Assembly (NCBI GenBank): GCA_020543525.1
Contig: JAHYIO010000023.1
Location: 992,001 to 1,056,000, forward strand
Length of the DNA stretch: 64,000 bases
From: Coriolopsis trogii
Taxonomy: Eukaryota > Basidiomycota > Agaricomycetes > Polyporales > Polyporaceae
Reading direction: 5' to 3'
Below the pieces are notes generated by a model. The model had not been told where the DNA came from and did no database searches. It saw only the letters and a list, made by a program, of their open reading frames with translations. This document shows positions 1-9,811 of this stretch, in pieces. Position 1 is the stretch's first letter. Each line of letters starts with the position of its first letter. A program made the position numbers and the translations under genes.

Positions 1-1
1 T

Positions 2-3000
2 CGTGTCATTCTTCACGGCCCCCGTGACGAACGACAGGAGGGCGCAAGCACCCATCCTGGTGCAAAACTTACTACTGAACCCATCCGTGAACCGCCTGCC
101 GTTCTACGCACTCCGTCGGAGGAGGTCGTGCAACCGATCACGGCTCGTCCAAATAAGGAAGCCGAAGCGCTGGAGGGCGCAAGCACGGCTCATGACCCGA
201 CGGCTGGTGCAACGGCACGAGATGAAGTCAGTAACGAGGCAGAAGAGATGCGTGAGCCGTTACTCGAGCATATGGCACAGACTGAGGATGGTATTCACCT
301 GGAGAGCGCCCTGCGCGGACGCTATGGCGAGGATCCATTCTTCGCGGATATTCTGCACCGCCCGAAGCAGTACAAAAACTTCACTGTCGAGGACGGTCTT
401 GTGATGCTGCGAGAGCGCGGACGAAACCTGCTGTGTATTCCACACATCATAGTCAATGGACGGAACGTTCGCGAGATTGTAATCTCGCACGCTCATTCGC
501 TATTAGCTCACCTCGGACCGCACAAGACTTCGAGCTTGTTGCGAGACCATGTCTGGTGGAAGACACTCCTGTCAGACGTGCAGAAATACTGTGACACGTG
601 TATGACCTGTAAACGGAGTAAGCCGACGAATCAGAAGCCTTACGGTCTGTTGAACCCACTCCCTGTGCCAAGCAGCCCTTGGGAGGCTATCGGGATCGAC
701 TTTGTCGGGCCGCTGCCAGTCTCGAAGAACCGCGACGGCAGCTTTGACGCCATTACGACCATCATCGACCTGTTGACCGGTATGGTGCACTTGGTACCTA
801 GTCAGACCGACTATCGTGCCAAAGACGTTGCAGAACTGGTGTTTGCAGAGGTGTACAAGCACCACGGGTTACCTAAGTCCATAGTCAGTGACCGGGACGT
901 ACTATTCACTAGCACGTTCTGGTCGCACCTGCACAAGCTCATCGGAATCGAGCTTCGCATGTCGAGCGCGTACCACCCGGAATCAGACGGCTCGACCGAA
1001 CGGGCCAATCGTACTCTGTCCCAAATGCTACGTCAGTGTATTAGCGCAAATCAGAAAGACTGGGTCTCGAAGTTACCTGGGATCGAATTTGCGATCAACA
1101 TGGCGAGATCGGACGCCACAGGATTTGCGCCATTCTTCCTGAATACTGGTCGGATGCCACGGCCGATGATCTGGGACGCTGCGAAGCCGGACGAATATCC
1201 TGGCGTGCGCACCTATGCTCAGAAGGTCAAGGCCGCAGTCATGTCAGCGCATGACAGTCTGATCGCGGCGCGCGTGAAGCAGACTCGAGATGCGAACCGT
1301 CGACGGCGGCCGGCTCCCTTTGCGGTGGATGATCTCGTGTATATTTCGACGAAGAACATCGCCCTGCCAAAAGGATTAGCCCGCAAGCTGGCACCGAAGT
1401 TCATTGGTCCATACCGGATCGTCCGAGACTTCGGAAACAGCTCCTACCGCATTGAACTACCACCCTCTCTGCGACGCCGTGGCATTCACGACGTATTCCA
1501 CGCGTCGCTCTTGCGAATTCATGAGCCTAACGATGACAGGCTGTTCCCGGGACGACTTGATACACAAGTCCTCAATCTAGAGGACCGGGAGCAGGAATGG
1601 GCCATAGAAAGGTTCCTGTCGCACAAAGGAGCGGGTCAGCAGGCTGTATTCGAGGCTCTATGGACCTCCGGCGACCGTACCTGGATACCGTATGCGTCAG
1701 TGGCGCATCTCGAGGCGTTGAAAGCCTATCTCGAGGCCCTTGGCATATCCGGAATAGATGAATTGCCAGAGGGTGACGGTGCACCCCCTGACGATCCGCA
1801 AATCTTCGCCGGCTTTCTGGACTTGATCATCGACGAGATCGGGAGGCTTGCAAGCGGCGACCAACCTATAAACGAGACGTTAGCAGATATTCGGACGGCG
1901 AGTTCTCCCTCCCGGATCACTCACCTCTCGCACTTGTCTCACCACCCCTCTCGACAACCTCTCGCCGCCATAATCTCCGAGCCTGCCCCGCTCCAGCATG
2001 CATCAGAGATTGGGACGCCTTCCTCCACACTTCGCGCTTCGCTCGGACGGTCTTCTCGTGGTCGACAGGCGACGTCCGGGCACCAGCGTGACTCGTCGGT
2101 TCAGCCTTTCATCCATCAAGGATTGTCTGGCCTTCGACGCGCTGCTTCGTCAAAAGAAGGCCTTCGACGCCCAGGCCGACGTAATCCCATCCGATTATCA
2201 CCTCCTTGCCCGCCTGTGGGAGGCCGACCGGAGGAACGCCTACGGGTGGGCTGCTGTGGACGAAGACGGGTTAGTAGTGGCAAACCTCCCGCCTCCGCCG
2301 GCTCACCTGTTCCAGCCACCCGTGTCCGACGCGGTTACCACCGAACGCGAGCGCGACCAAATGGCCCGATACATCGCTCGCCAGGCTATGCACGCCCAGC
2401 TCAAGCGCGAGCAAGCGTTCGAGGAACGCGAGGCCAAACGGGCGCGTATTCGGATGGCCGAGGAGACCGGAAAGGCCGCCCGAAGTTTGCAGTCTCGGGT
2501 CGCCGCCCGCCCGGTCAAACGACGCCCGAACCGTCGTGGTCGAGGTCGGCGTCGCTCCCCTTCGCCTGTTTCGGACGCTCCTGCGGGAGAGGTATGTCTG
2601 TTTCTCGTCGCACCCCTCCCTGCGACCATTGCACCTTAGTTAGGCGCTCTTGTACTTACCACCTCGGGTCAGGACCCGGGACCGCAGGCCAGACCACCCG
2701 AAGAGCAGGCAGAGGGCGGAGGAGAAGACGTAGCCGTCACACCGGACGAAGCGATGGAAATAGTAGACGAACAGCAGGAGGCAGCAACGGTGCATACGGA
2801 CGCCGGGTCGGCCTACGACCCGACCACAATAGGCGCCCTCGAGGTTCTGTCTGCTCTCCCGGCCGACAACCTCGCTCAACTCCTCGCGGCTTACTTCGGG
2901 GTCAACCCCCACGTCTTTCTCGGCTCTCACCCTACTCCGGCGGCCCCGTCGAACACTTCGAACACGCTCGACGGCCAGGACGCGACCAGCGCCATTACGG

Positions 3001-3169
3001 GTGGTGGACCGGCTCAGACTGCCCAATCCGGCAGTCCTCCAGCTCGCGTACCAACGCCTCCGTCCACCACGAGCGAGGCGACGTCCTCACGCGAACTCTC
3101 CACAACCTCCGCCTCCGGAGGATCGAGCACTCCCCAGGTTCCGGAGGGCGTGCCTATGGGCGCGCCTAG
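2..3169 (+). CDS. Ty3/gypsy polyprotein, 3' part (integrase), 5' end outside window
   Basis: This frame is open from base 2, so it is the tail of a longer Pol polyprotein; protease, reverse transcriptase and RNase H would lie upstream. The visible part is an integrase: an HHCC zinc-binding region (HAHSLLAHLG followed by CDTCMTC, about 490-610), then the catalytic core with D in IGIDFVGPLP, D in SDRDVLF and E in STERANRTL, which is the DD(35)E triad that joins element DNA to the chromosome. A GPYRI / HDVFHASLL segment (about 1400-1510) is typical of the integrase C-terminus in Ty3/gypsy elements. A chromodomain-like stretch (EWAIERFLSHK, about 1600) follows and in related elements steers insertion. 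After about 1,900 the frame stays open to 3169 but becomes Arg/Ser-rich, and another frame looks more protein-like, so the true C-terminus is uncertain. No frameshift or stop is seen in the integrase. Confidence 0.88.
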   Translation, partial: RVILHGPRDERQEGASTHPGAKLTTEPIREPPAVLRTPSEEVVQPITARPNKEAEALEGASTAHDPTAGATARDEVSNEAEEMREPLLEHMAQTEDGIHLESALRGRYGEDPFFADILHRPKQYKNFTVEDGLVMLRERGRNLLCIPHIIVNGRNVREIVISHAHSLLAHLGPHKTSSLLRDHVWWKTLLSDVQKYCDTCMTCKRSKPTNQKPYGLLNPLPVPSSPWEAIGIDFVGPLPVSKNRDGSFDAITTIIDLLTGMVHLVPSQTDYRAKDVAELVFAEVYKHHGLPKSIVSDRDVLFTSTFWSHLHKLIGIELRMSSAYHPESDGSTERANRTLSQMLRQCISANQKDWVSKLPGIEFAINMARSDATGFAPFFLNTGRMPRPMIWDAAKPDEYPGVRTYAQKVKAAVMSAHDSLIAARVKQTRDANRRRRPAPFAVDDLVYISTKNIALPKGLARKLAPKFIGPYRIVRDFGNSSYRIELPPSLRRRGIHDVFHASLLRIHEPNDDRLFPGRLDTQVLNLEDREQEWAIERFLSHKGAGQQAVFEALWTSGDRTWIPYASVAHLEALKAYLEALGISGIDELPEGDGAPPDDPQIFAGFLDLIIDEIGRLASGDQPINETLADIRTASSPSRITHLSHLSHHPSRQPLAAIISEPAPLQHASEIGTPSSTLRASLGRSSRGRQATSGHQRDSSVQPFIHQGLSGLRRAASSKEGLRRPGRRNPIRLSPPCPPVGGRPEERLRVGCCGRRRVSSGKPPASAGSPVPATRVRRGYHRTRARPNGPIHRSPGYARPAQARASVRGTRGQTGAYSDGRGDRKGRPKFAVSGRRPPGQTTPEPSWSRSASLPFACFGRSCGRGMSVSRRTPPCDHCTLVRRSCTYHLGSGPGTAGQTTRRAGRGRRRRRSRHTGRSDGNSRRTAGGSNGAYGRRVGLRPDHNRRPRGSVCSPGRQPRSTPRGLLRGQPPRLSRLSPYSGGPVEHFEHARRPGRDQRHYGWWTGSDCPIRQSSSSRTNASVHHERGDVLTRTLHNLRLRRIEHSPGSGGRAYGRA

Positions 3170-3308
3170 TCAGCCAGCACCCCCCTCTCCGACGATCCGA
3201 CCTCTCAATCACTTCTCTGAGCCCTCCGACGACCGACAGGGTTACTTTGACGAGCTCCCTTTCTCTTCTAACCCTACGGACGGGCTCATCGACTATCCTC
3301 GTACTTAA
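1998..3308 (+). CDS. Additional 3' ORF of the gypsy element, spliced, unknown function
   Basis: An ATG at 1998 opens a frame that overlaps the end of Pol in the +1 frame. The first exon (1998-2591) contains a phrase such as SDYHLLARLWEADRRNAYGW, then an acidic/basic helical stretch and an Arg-rich block near residues 175-185. A stop at 2637 is removed by an intron with donor GTATGT at 2592 and acceptor CAG at 2672 or 2687. Both acceptors keep the frame, giving about 409 or 404 residues. The second exon is Pro/Ser/Thr-rich and ends at TAA 3306-3308, shortly before the probable LTR. No domain is recognised. It could be a gag-like, accessory or host-derived protein. The splice and start are inferred from signals only. 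Confidence 0.5.
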
Positions 3309-3492
3309 CCGGCGCCCGAGGCGTGTTGTTTCCTCCTGGCGCCTGTGTATGTTTCTTTCTTTCGGTTCCTGACTTTCGTCTACGTTCCACCTTACCAACC
3401 CTTTCAACGTTTCGCAATGCTGTTCTTATTCTTTCTAGATACTCATACTCTTTCTTTACTGGACCATTGTTTCACAATGGCCGGAGGGCGTA

Positions 3493-3715
3493 TGTAACGA
3501 GTCGAATTCGAGCGGAGCTTGAATTCGAGTATATAGTCCTGTAGGTCGAGATGATCGACCAAGTTTTCTGGCAACCCCGACTTTACCCCTGTCAACTCGT
3601 TGCCTGAACGCTTCTCGTGAGGTACCACCAAGTCGCCAGACTTGCGAGTGCTTCACTCATCCAGTCTCATCCAGTGGCGTCAATTTTACGAGCGCTCGTC
3701 CACGCGGCTTCCCAC
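3493..3715 (+). repeat. Probable 3' long terminal repeat of the gypsy element
   Basis: A purine-rich tract (GGCCGGAGGGCG, 3479-3490) resembling a polypurine tract is followed by TGTAACGA at 3493, a common start of fungal Ty3/gypsy LTRs. A TATA-like GAGTATATAG lies near 3527. The right edge is a guess at CCCACA (ends 3715); the 5' LTR is outside the window, so the length cannot be verified. Confidence 0.4.
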
Positions 3716-3769
3716 ATAACTTACCCTGAATTCGTCTCCGACGATCTCTCACAACAACTGGAACTCACG

Positions 3770-4326
3770 ATGCTCTTTTGTCCAAATTGTGCGAATCTTC
3801 TTGTGATCTCCACGGAGACAGGTTACAACAAATGGGCATGTAATACTTGTGCCTACGAGTTCCCAATCACAAAACAGGTCCGTGGCTTCCACTCATGGCA
3901 TGAGGCGGATTTGAGGAATCAGTTGACAACCTCCTGTTCTCAGATGACCTCGAGAACAAAACTAAAGAGGAAGGAGGTCGATGACGTGCTTGGCGGAGAG
4001 GATCACTGGAAACACGCCGACTCCACCAACGGTAGGCTCGCAGACAAAAAATGCACCTTTGGGGGGTCTTCTGACTTCCTTTCCTTGCAGCGACGTGCCC
4101 TAAATGCGACAACGGGCGAGCATACTACTATCAGCTGCAGATCAGGTCCGCAGACGAACCGATGACAACCTGTACGTTTTCTTCTCTCGTGCAGACGATC
4201 GCGTCGCTCACCATCAATTGCGTGCGGACCAGTCTATCGGTATGCGCCCATCCACACTGCCCACGAGGTCTTTGCTAATGCATATCTAGGTGTACCTCGT
4301 GCGGAAACAATTGGCGGGAAAACTAG
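3770..4326 (+). CDS. RPC11: RNA polymerase III subunit RPC11 (C11, TFIIS-like)
   Basis: RPC11 is the small Pol III subunit that cleaves RNA in backtracked complexes and helps termination and reinitiation on tRNA and 5S genes in the nucleus. The joined product is 106 aa (yeast protein 110 aa). An N-terminal zinc ribbon begins MLFCPNC with Cys 4, 7, 24 and 27. A conserved RKEVDDVLGG linker follows. The C-terminal TFIIS-type ribbon has Cys 68, 71, 96 and 99, and its catalytic Asp-Glu pair is D87-E88 in QIRSADEPMTT. Exons are 3770-3877, 3944-4031, 4091-4171, 4233-4239 and 4290-4326. The fourth is a 7-nt microexon (TCTATCG) needed to restore TFYRC and the last zinc ribbon. Introns are 66, 59, 61 and 50 nt with GT/AG ends; the last has a CTAAT branch site. 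The start lies only tens of bases after the probable LTR. Confidence 0.93.
4233..4239 (+). other. 7-nt microexon of RPC11
   Basis: The exon TCTATCG is flanked by an acceptor (CCAG ending at 4232) and a donor (GTATGC starting at 4240). Its seven bases complete the codons for F93, Y94 and R95 (TTC TAT CGG) across exons 3 and 5. Without it the conserved TFYKC-type motif is lost or the frame breaks. Confidence 0.8.
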
Positions 4327-4672
4327 GATTATGCAGGCTCGCTCTCTTGTTCCCTCAGCTGTCCATATCCCGACTTCCTCCTCGACTTCAGCCTTGCGGA
4401 GGTGTTGCTCTCCTCTCTGTCGCGCACGCGATTCTCTGGATACCCCCGCTATCCTGTCTGGCAGATTACTCAAGAGCGAGAATGGGACGTACCTTCGCAG
4501 TGATACCATCGGAGATTGACGTTGCAAATATTATCTATCGTCAAATGTTGACTACGCCTGCATGGTGGCGAGGGCGGCGTAGCCAGCTTGGCGGATACAT
4601 CAACCTTCTGGCGGATACATACTCTAACGATACAGGAGAGGTACATAGTACAACAGTTTAGACCTCCTTATC

Positions 4673-6344
4673 CTACAAGCTCTGCAGCTTATCCAGGAAG
4701 ATCGCCCACTCAACGACCGTCACTCCTCTCTTCAGTGCCTGCTCCTTAACTTCTCTGTCCCGCGTCTCCTCGCTCAGCCTCGCAACCGCACGGAGATGGT
4801 CGACGCGCTTGATGCCGAGCTCGTACAGCACCGGCGCGATGTGCAGCAATGACGGATCGCACGACGACAGGATGACCTCGACGGAGGAGGTCGAGGTAGC
4901 ACGAAGGCTACTCCCTCCGCCGTCTTCTCGGTACGAGTTTCGTATGGGAGACCGAGGTGTCGTCCCGTTTCCCTTCGGAATAGGACTCGCCGAGCTCGCC
5001 TGGCTGCCGGTGTGCGGCGGCGTCTGAGGGTAGGTGACCATGAACTAGGAAATGGTCAGCGCATAATACACTTGTGAGACAGGCCGATGCATACCTCACT
5101 TCTATCCATGGACCTTCTCGGGAAATGTCTTCGCAACTTGGGCGAAGGCGGAGATTGGTCGTACATCTTGCTCAACGTCGGGCTCGATGGCGTGTTCAGG
5201 TCCCTCGGCAGCGGGCTAGCATCGGACTTTGGAGAGAACAGCATTTTGGGCATTCCGCCTTTGGTAGCCTGCTGGTAGGAAATCATATACTAACGACCAC
5301 CGTCAGCACATCCACATGACCCGTAGGAAGTCGCGTACGAAGACCCACCTCGCTGCGTTCGTACGACGCCCTTCCCGGCTTTCCGCCGTGGTCCGTCCCG
5401 CGCACGCTCCCATTCCTCGTCCCACTGCCCTCCATAGACGGTGTATACCTCGCCTGCTCACTCACCACACGCCTCAATCGCGCGTCCGAGGCAGAGGCGA
5501 CCGATCCCGAGGGCACCCTCCGATGGCTACGACCAAGTCCAAGCCCTAGTCCCCGCGCATGCGCATGGCTATCCGCGGCCTCGCTCCGAGCGTCTTCGTC
5601 GAACGCGCTCCCCCCAGCGCTGCTCTGCGCCACACGCTCCCGCCAGAGTGAGATCGTGCGCGTGGGCGAGTCCTCGAGAATGCGCTGCTCGACGAGCTCC
5701 ACCTGGCCTCTCTTCCCCGTCACCTGCCGTGCGTTCTCGGGTGGGGGCAGCGCCGCCCTCGTCGAGGGCTGCGGCATCGCGAGCGGGGGAGATGTCGGCG
5801 GGGACGATGGCGACGATGGCTGGGTCGATTCGAGGCTCCTCCGACCCGCTCGCGCCTCACTCTGTCCGCGCCCGTTCCCGTGTCTCGACGAGCCTCGCAA
5901 GCTCTCGCTCACGCTCGTGTCGGTCCGGCGGTGCATGCCCGTGCGACTGTCTTGCTGTTGCTGGTGAGTCCGGTACGGGTGCTCGCGCTCCTGCGCGCCG
6001 GCCCCCGCCCCCGCGGCGACGTTGTCCATCTGCCCCGAGAGCATGCGCTCCATCTCCGTCACGTAGTTCCGGTAGCCGCTCACCGACTCGTCCCGGTCGT
6101 AGTCCGCGTGCCGGTCGCCGACGGCCCACTCGGTCGGCACCTCGGTCGTGTACGCGTCGAAGCTGTCGTCGAGCGGGATGCTCGTCGGGGGCGCGGGCGG
6201 GGAGGTGCGGTGGTAGGAGTGACTCAAGCGGCGGGCTGCTCCGAGTGGGTCACCCGAGATCGAGTCCCCGCCGCGGCTGCCCCTGTTCCGCGCCGCGCGG
6301 GCGGATGAATAGTATGTCTCGCTTGCGATGTCGGAGAGGTACAT
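4673..6344 (-). CDS. Hypothetical Ser/Pro/Arg-rich protein with folded C-terminus
   Basis: The long first exon encodes a low-complexity, probably disordered protein with runs of Ser, Pro, Ala and a QQQQ tract, and blocks that could be phosphorylated. It begins in frame with MYLSDIASETYY (ATG at 6344); the frame stays open upstream to about 6512, but without an ATG. A short intron lies near 5270-5320 (exact donor unclear). Exon 2 encodes KGGMPKMLFSPKSDASPLPR. A clear second intron has donor GTATGC (about 5093) and acceptor CTAG (about 5047). The last exon ends in a helical segment, DPSLLHIAPVLYELGIKRVD onward to LDKLQSL and TAG at 4673, which looks like a SAM-like or other small helical fold. 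No family is recognised. Pro/Ser-rich fungal proteins of this kind are often regulatory or cortical, but no role is claimed. Confidence 0.55.
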
Positions 6345-6519
6345 TTCGAGACGTGGCCTCCAGAGCCTGGGTCTGTGAGCTGTAGGTCGAGAAGGAGTGT
6401 CGTTGAGGTCGTACGCTGCGAGCGGTGTGATGTCGTTGTCAAAGGAGGCAAGGAGGAGCGGATGGAGATGTAGAGGGTGGCCAGGGCAGCATCGATTGTC
6501 TGCCTCAGCCACCAGAGCG

Positions 6520-7415
6520 GGGGCATATACATATCACGCTCGAACACGCGTATGCAGCATGTTTGAGCACGTGCGGAAAGCTCTTTCCCCATCGCGCTGC
6601 TGTTCGCGAGCCTCGAGGAATCGAAGCAATCGACTTCCCTGTGCGGCCCTTTCCGCCAATCTGTTCAATGTAACGGGCCTGCGTCCGACGCGGACCGTCT
6701 GTAGCCAGTAGAGATAAGGCCAGAATGTTGCTTTTGAATGTCGCAGTCAGACAGAGTGCGTACGGTACGCGCCGGTGCGTCCCGCGGAAGTGGTGTAGAA
6801 TTACGTCTCACAGATCGTGAGACACGGCGGTAATAAGGACGACGATTGCGATGGAGGTCTTTGAAGGCGCTTCTCTGGCCGATATAACTGCGCGAAGGTG
6901 AAGTCATCATGCAATTCTTCCTTCGTTACCGCGGATCTAGTGCAGGACTCGTATAGGCGACTTGATTGGCTCCTTTGTCTCGGACAATCGCCCTGTGCTT
7001 GATGCCATGCACATGCCTAAGTGACAGATTAAGAGGGGAAGGGGCCTTCATCACCGAATCCGCCATTAGCATTTACAGCATACAGGAAACGGGCGACTAG
7101 GACCTACGCATAGCTATGAGCCAGTTCTTTCACCAGACTCTCTGGGCGCCGGGGCGTACTCCAACTTTGATTTCTTGCTAGCATGGTTCGTTCATCCTGC
7201 TTGCAGAGATTTCAATAACTCCATGGACCAGCCTAACGATAGTGATATACTGTTGGGCCCCTACACAGCTCAGCCGACAGGCCATTTGTAGAAGGTAGAG
7301 AAGGGTAGAGGTCACCCAGCGCGACTCGAAGAGTGCCAACCCAGCATACTCAAGGAGCGAATATAATTTGTCAAAGTGCGTACATTCAAGGTGATAGATA
7401 GCCATATAGGGGGCT
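6520..7415. other. No supported gene
   Basis: Only short frames without family resemblance, splice continuity or codon bias are present on either strand. The part near 6520-6700 is the likely upstream region of the minus-strand gene ending at 4673. I see no tRNA or repeat. Confidence 0.5.
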
Positions 7416-7420
7416 TGATG

Positions 7421-7789
7421 TTACGCAAGCTGAGTCGAGAGATACACAGTGTTCAGCTCGCGTTTGTGCCAATAAGGATTGCCTAGAAATACGGGAGAAG
7501 GGGAAGCGATGAGAGCAGTCTTGTCGTTCTTCTCTGTATCTTGCGCAATCGAAACGTTCAGCATGGAGACAAAGATCGAGTCTTCGCTGGCGTAAACAGC
7601 CGGGTTCGAGGAGGGGGTATAGAGACCGACGAGGGAAGAGCGGGACAGATGAGGATGATCCGGCGCCGAAGACCCGGATGACCCGGTGGAATCTGACAGG
7701 AAGTTGCAGTCATAGAGACACTCCCGCTTTCGAGCATCGTGCGCAGGGGTATTCAAACGTGGGCGGTAGACAGGTTGCGGAGCAGCCAT
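7421..7789 (-). CDS. Possible small hypothetical protein (122 aa)
   Basis: An ATG-initiated frame (MAAPQPVYRPRLNTP at its start, TAA at 7421) encodes 122 residues with no recognised domain. A Ser-rich middle (DSTGSSGSS) is followed by a more hydrophobic stretch near VFVSMLNVS-like sequence. It may be the first or an internal exon of a longer minus-strand gene that includes the frame at 8016-8321. There is no strong evidence for expression. Confidence 0.28.
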   Translation of the reverse strand: MAAPQPVYRPRLNTPAHDARKRECLYDCNFLSDSTGSSGSSAPDHPHLSRSSLVGLYTPSSNPAVYASEDSIFVSMLNVSIAQDTEKNDKTALIASPSPVFLGNPYWHKRELNTVYLSTQLA

Positions 7790-8015
7790 TTGACTGGGAT
7801 GGTTTAGATCGACGGTTACCCAGGAGGGCTCCGAGGTGGGATTGCGGCGTTCCTGATCTGATTTTGTTCGTCAGCACGCTGTCCACGTCACCCACAGCAG
7901 TCCGCATAAATCATGGGTTATGGAATTGCAGAATGATGGTGGTGTATTGACGGAGAGCCATCACTGCGTGTGGTGGCCACAGAATCACCCATCGACGGAA
8001 TACTTGGAATAGAGG

Positions 8016-8321
8016 CTATCCTCCTACGCGGGAAAGAGATGGATAACACGCACCATCATCACCAGACCAATATATGGGACTCCGGTGCCCTTCCGGGTAT
8101 TTACTTGACTCCCTCCATGCGGCAAGTTTTGCTGCTATGTGTTTGTAGTAGCGAACTGTGAGACGTATCCCCCATACGATATAGCATACGAAGAGTACGG
8201 CCCCCACTGTCGTCCGAACAGTGTTAGCCAGCATCTTCACAGTAAATGTGGGGTATGTTGCATACCAAGAGCCGCGATGTCTCCGAGACAGAACCTGAAC
8301 GAAGGTGCTATCGGACGGCAT
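8016..8321 (-). CDS. Possible small membrane protein or exon (101 aa)
   Basis: The frame from ATG 8321 contains one convincing hydrophobic helix (TTVGAVLFVCYIVWGI) followed by a basic amphipathic segment (RYYKHIAAKLAAWRESSK). This pattern suits a single-pass membrane protein. A segment just before the helix has GTATGC, GCTAAC and CAG in intron-like order, so the N-terminal part could be intronic. The family is not recognised. It is divergent from histone H3 and its promoter would lie in the shared 0.5-kb gap. Confidence 0.3.
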   Translation of the reverse strand: MPSDSTFVQVLSRRHRGSWYATYPTFTVKMLANTVRTTVGAVLFVCYIVWGIRLTVRYYKHIAAKLAAWRESSKYPEGHRSPIYWSGDDGACYPSLSRVGG

Positions 8322-8733
8322 TGATGCCCTGCGGAGAGCGGCTGCACTGGTGTGTCCCTAGCGTGTACTGTGGGCATGGTAGAAAGGAGTGTGACCAAAA
8401 GAGTGTGATGGTTGAGAGACAAAAAAGAGAGAAAAGGTTGCTAAAGACTGTACCTCGCGCTGTCTGCTACTTTATGGAGTGTCCTTCGACAGCGGCTGAC
8501 CGCGCAGTGGACAGGATGAGAATGGCCAGCCACAATCAAATGCGCCTGTTGGTGTTTGGACCACATTTTCACTGTGTCATTAGCTGTATTGGAGATGCAA
8601 GGACATTAGGCGATGCACTGGTGGAGGTGGAACTTGTTCAAGTAGCGGGTGGTGGCACCTTTGGCCAAGGACAGCGCCCGCAGCCACAGGCGCGTCCTTC
8701 CTCCGCGTTGATCACGTGCTCTCGCGTCCGGGG

Positions 8734-8741
8734 TATATATA
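8734..8741 (+). promoter_or_regulatory. TATA box of histone H3
   Basis: TATATATA within GGGTATATATACCC, about 134 nt before the H3 start codon, is a strong TATA element. A CACGTG-containing sequence (ATCACGTGCT) lies 20 nt upstream. Confidence 0.65.
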
Positions 8742-8787
8742 CCCACGTCGCGTTTTGTTGAATGCCATAGCCTCGCTTCTCTCTTGA

Positions 8788-9469
<682 letters not shown>

Positions 9470-9811
9470 GGCATTTTATGACTCATTCATCGCAGTCTCC
9501 AGTTCGCCGTGGCCATGTTGCGTGTTGTATGATTACACTAACATATCTCCTATTCCGTCTCCCTCAACCTATGCCGTCATGCTGTTCGTCTATTGTATAG
9601 GATCAGAAATACAGTGGTTTTACAGCCGCCTCTGCAGTGTGCATGTGATTGAATTGCTCTAGACTGGTGTGTTGATCGACACTGAGTCATCTACATCTCG
9701 GCCGTCGCATCCGCAGGCAGGCGTTCAGTATCATCTATATCGGGTGCTATAGCAATGTACAACACAGCTGATGATCCTGCGTGGGATAGTATGTACGCAT
9801 GTGGAGTAGAC

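Noticed and set aside
3822..3827. GTTACA as the right end of the LTR, pairing with TGTAAC at 3493
   Set aside because: It falls inside the first exon of RPC11, whose protein is conserved across this site, so the match is chance.
5441..6385. 314-codon plus-strand frame opposite the Ser/Pro-rich gene
   Set aside because: Arg/Ser/Ala repeats arise from the antisense of a GC-rich low-complexity exon.
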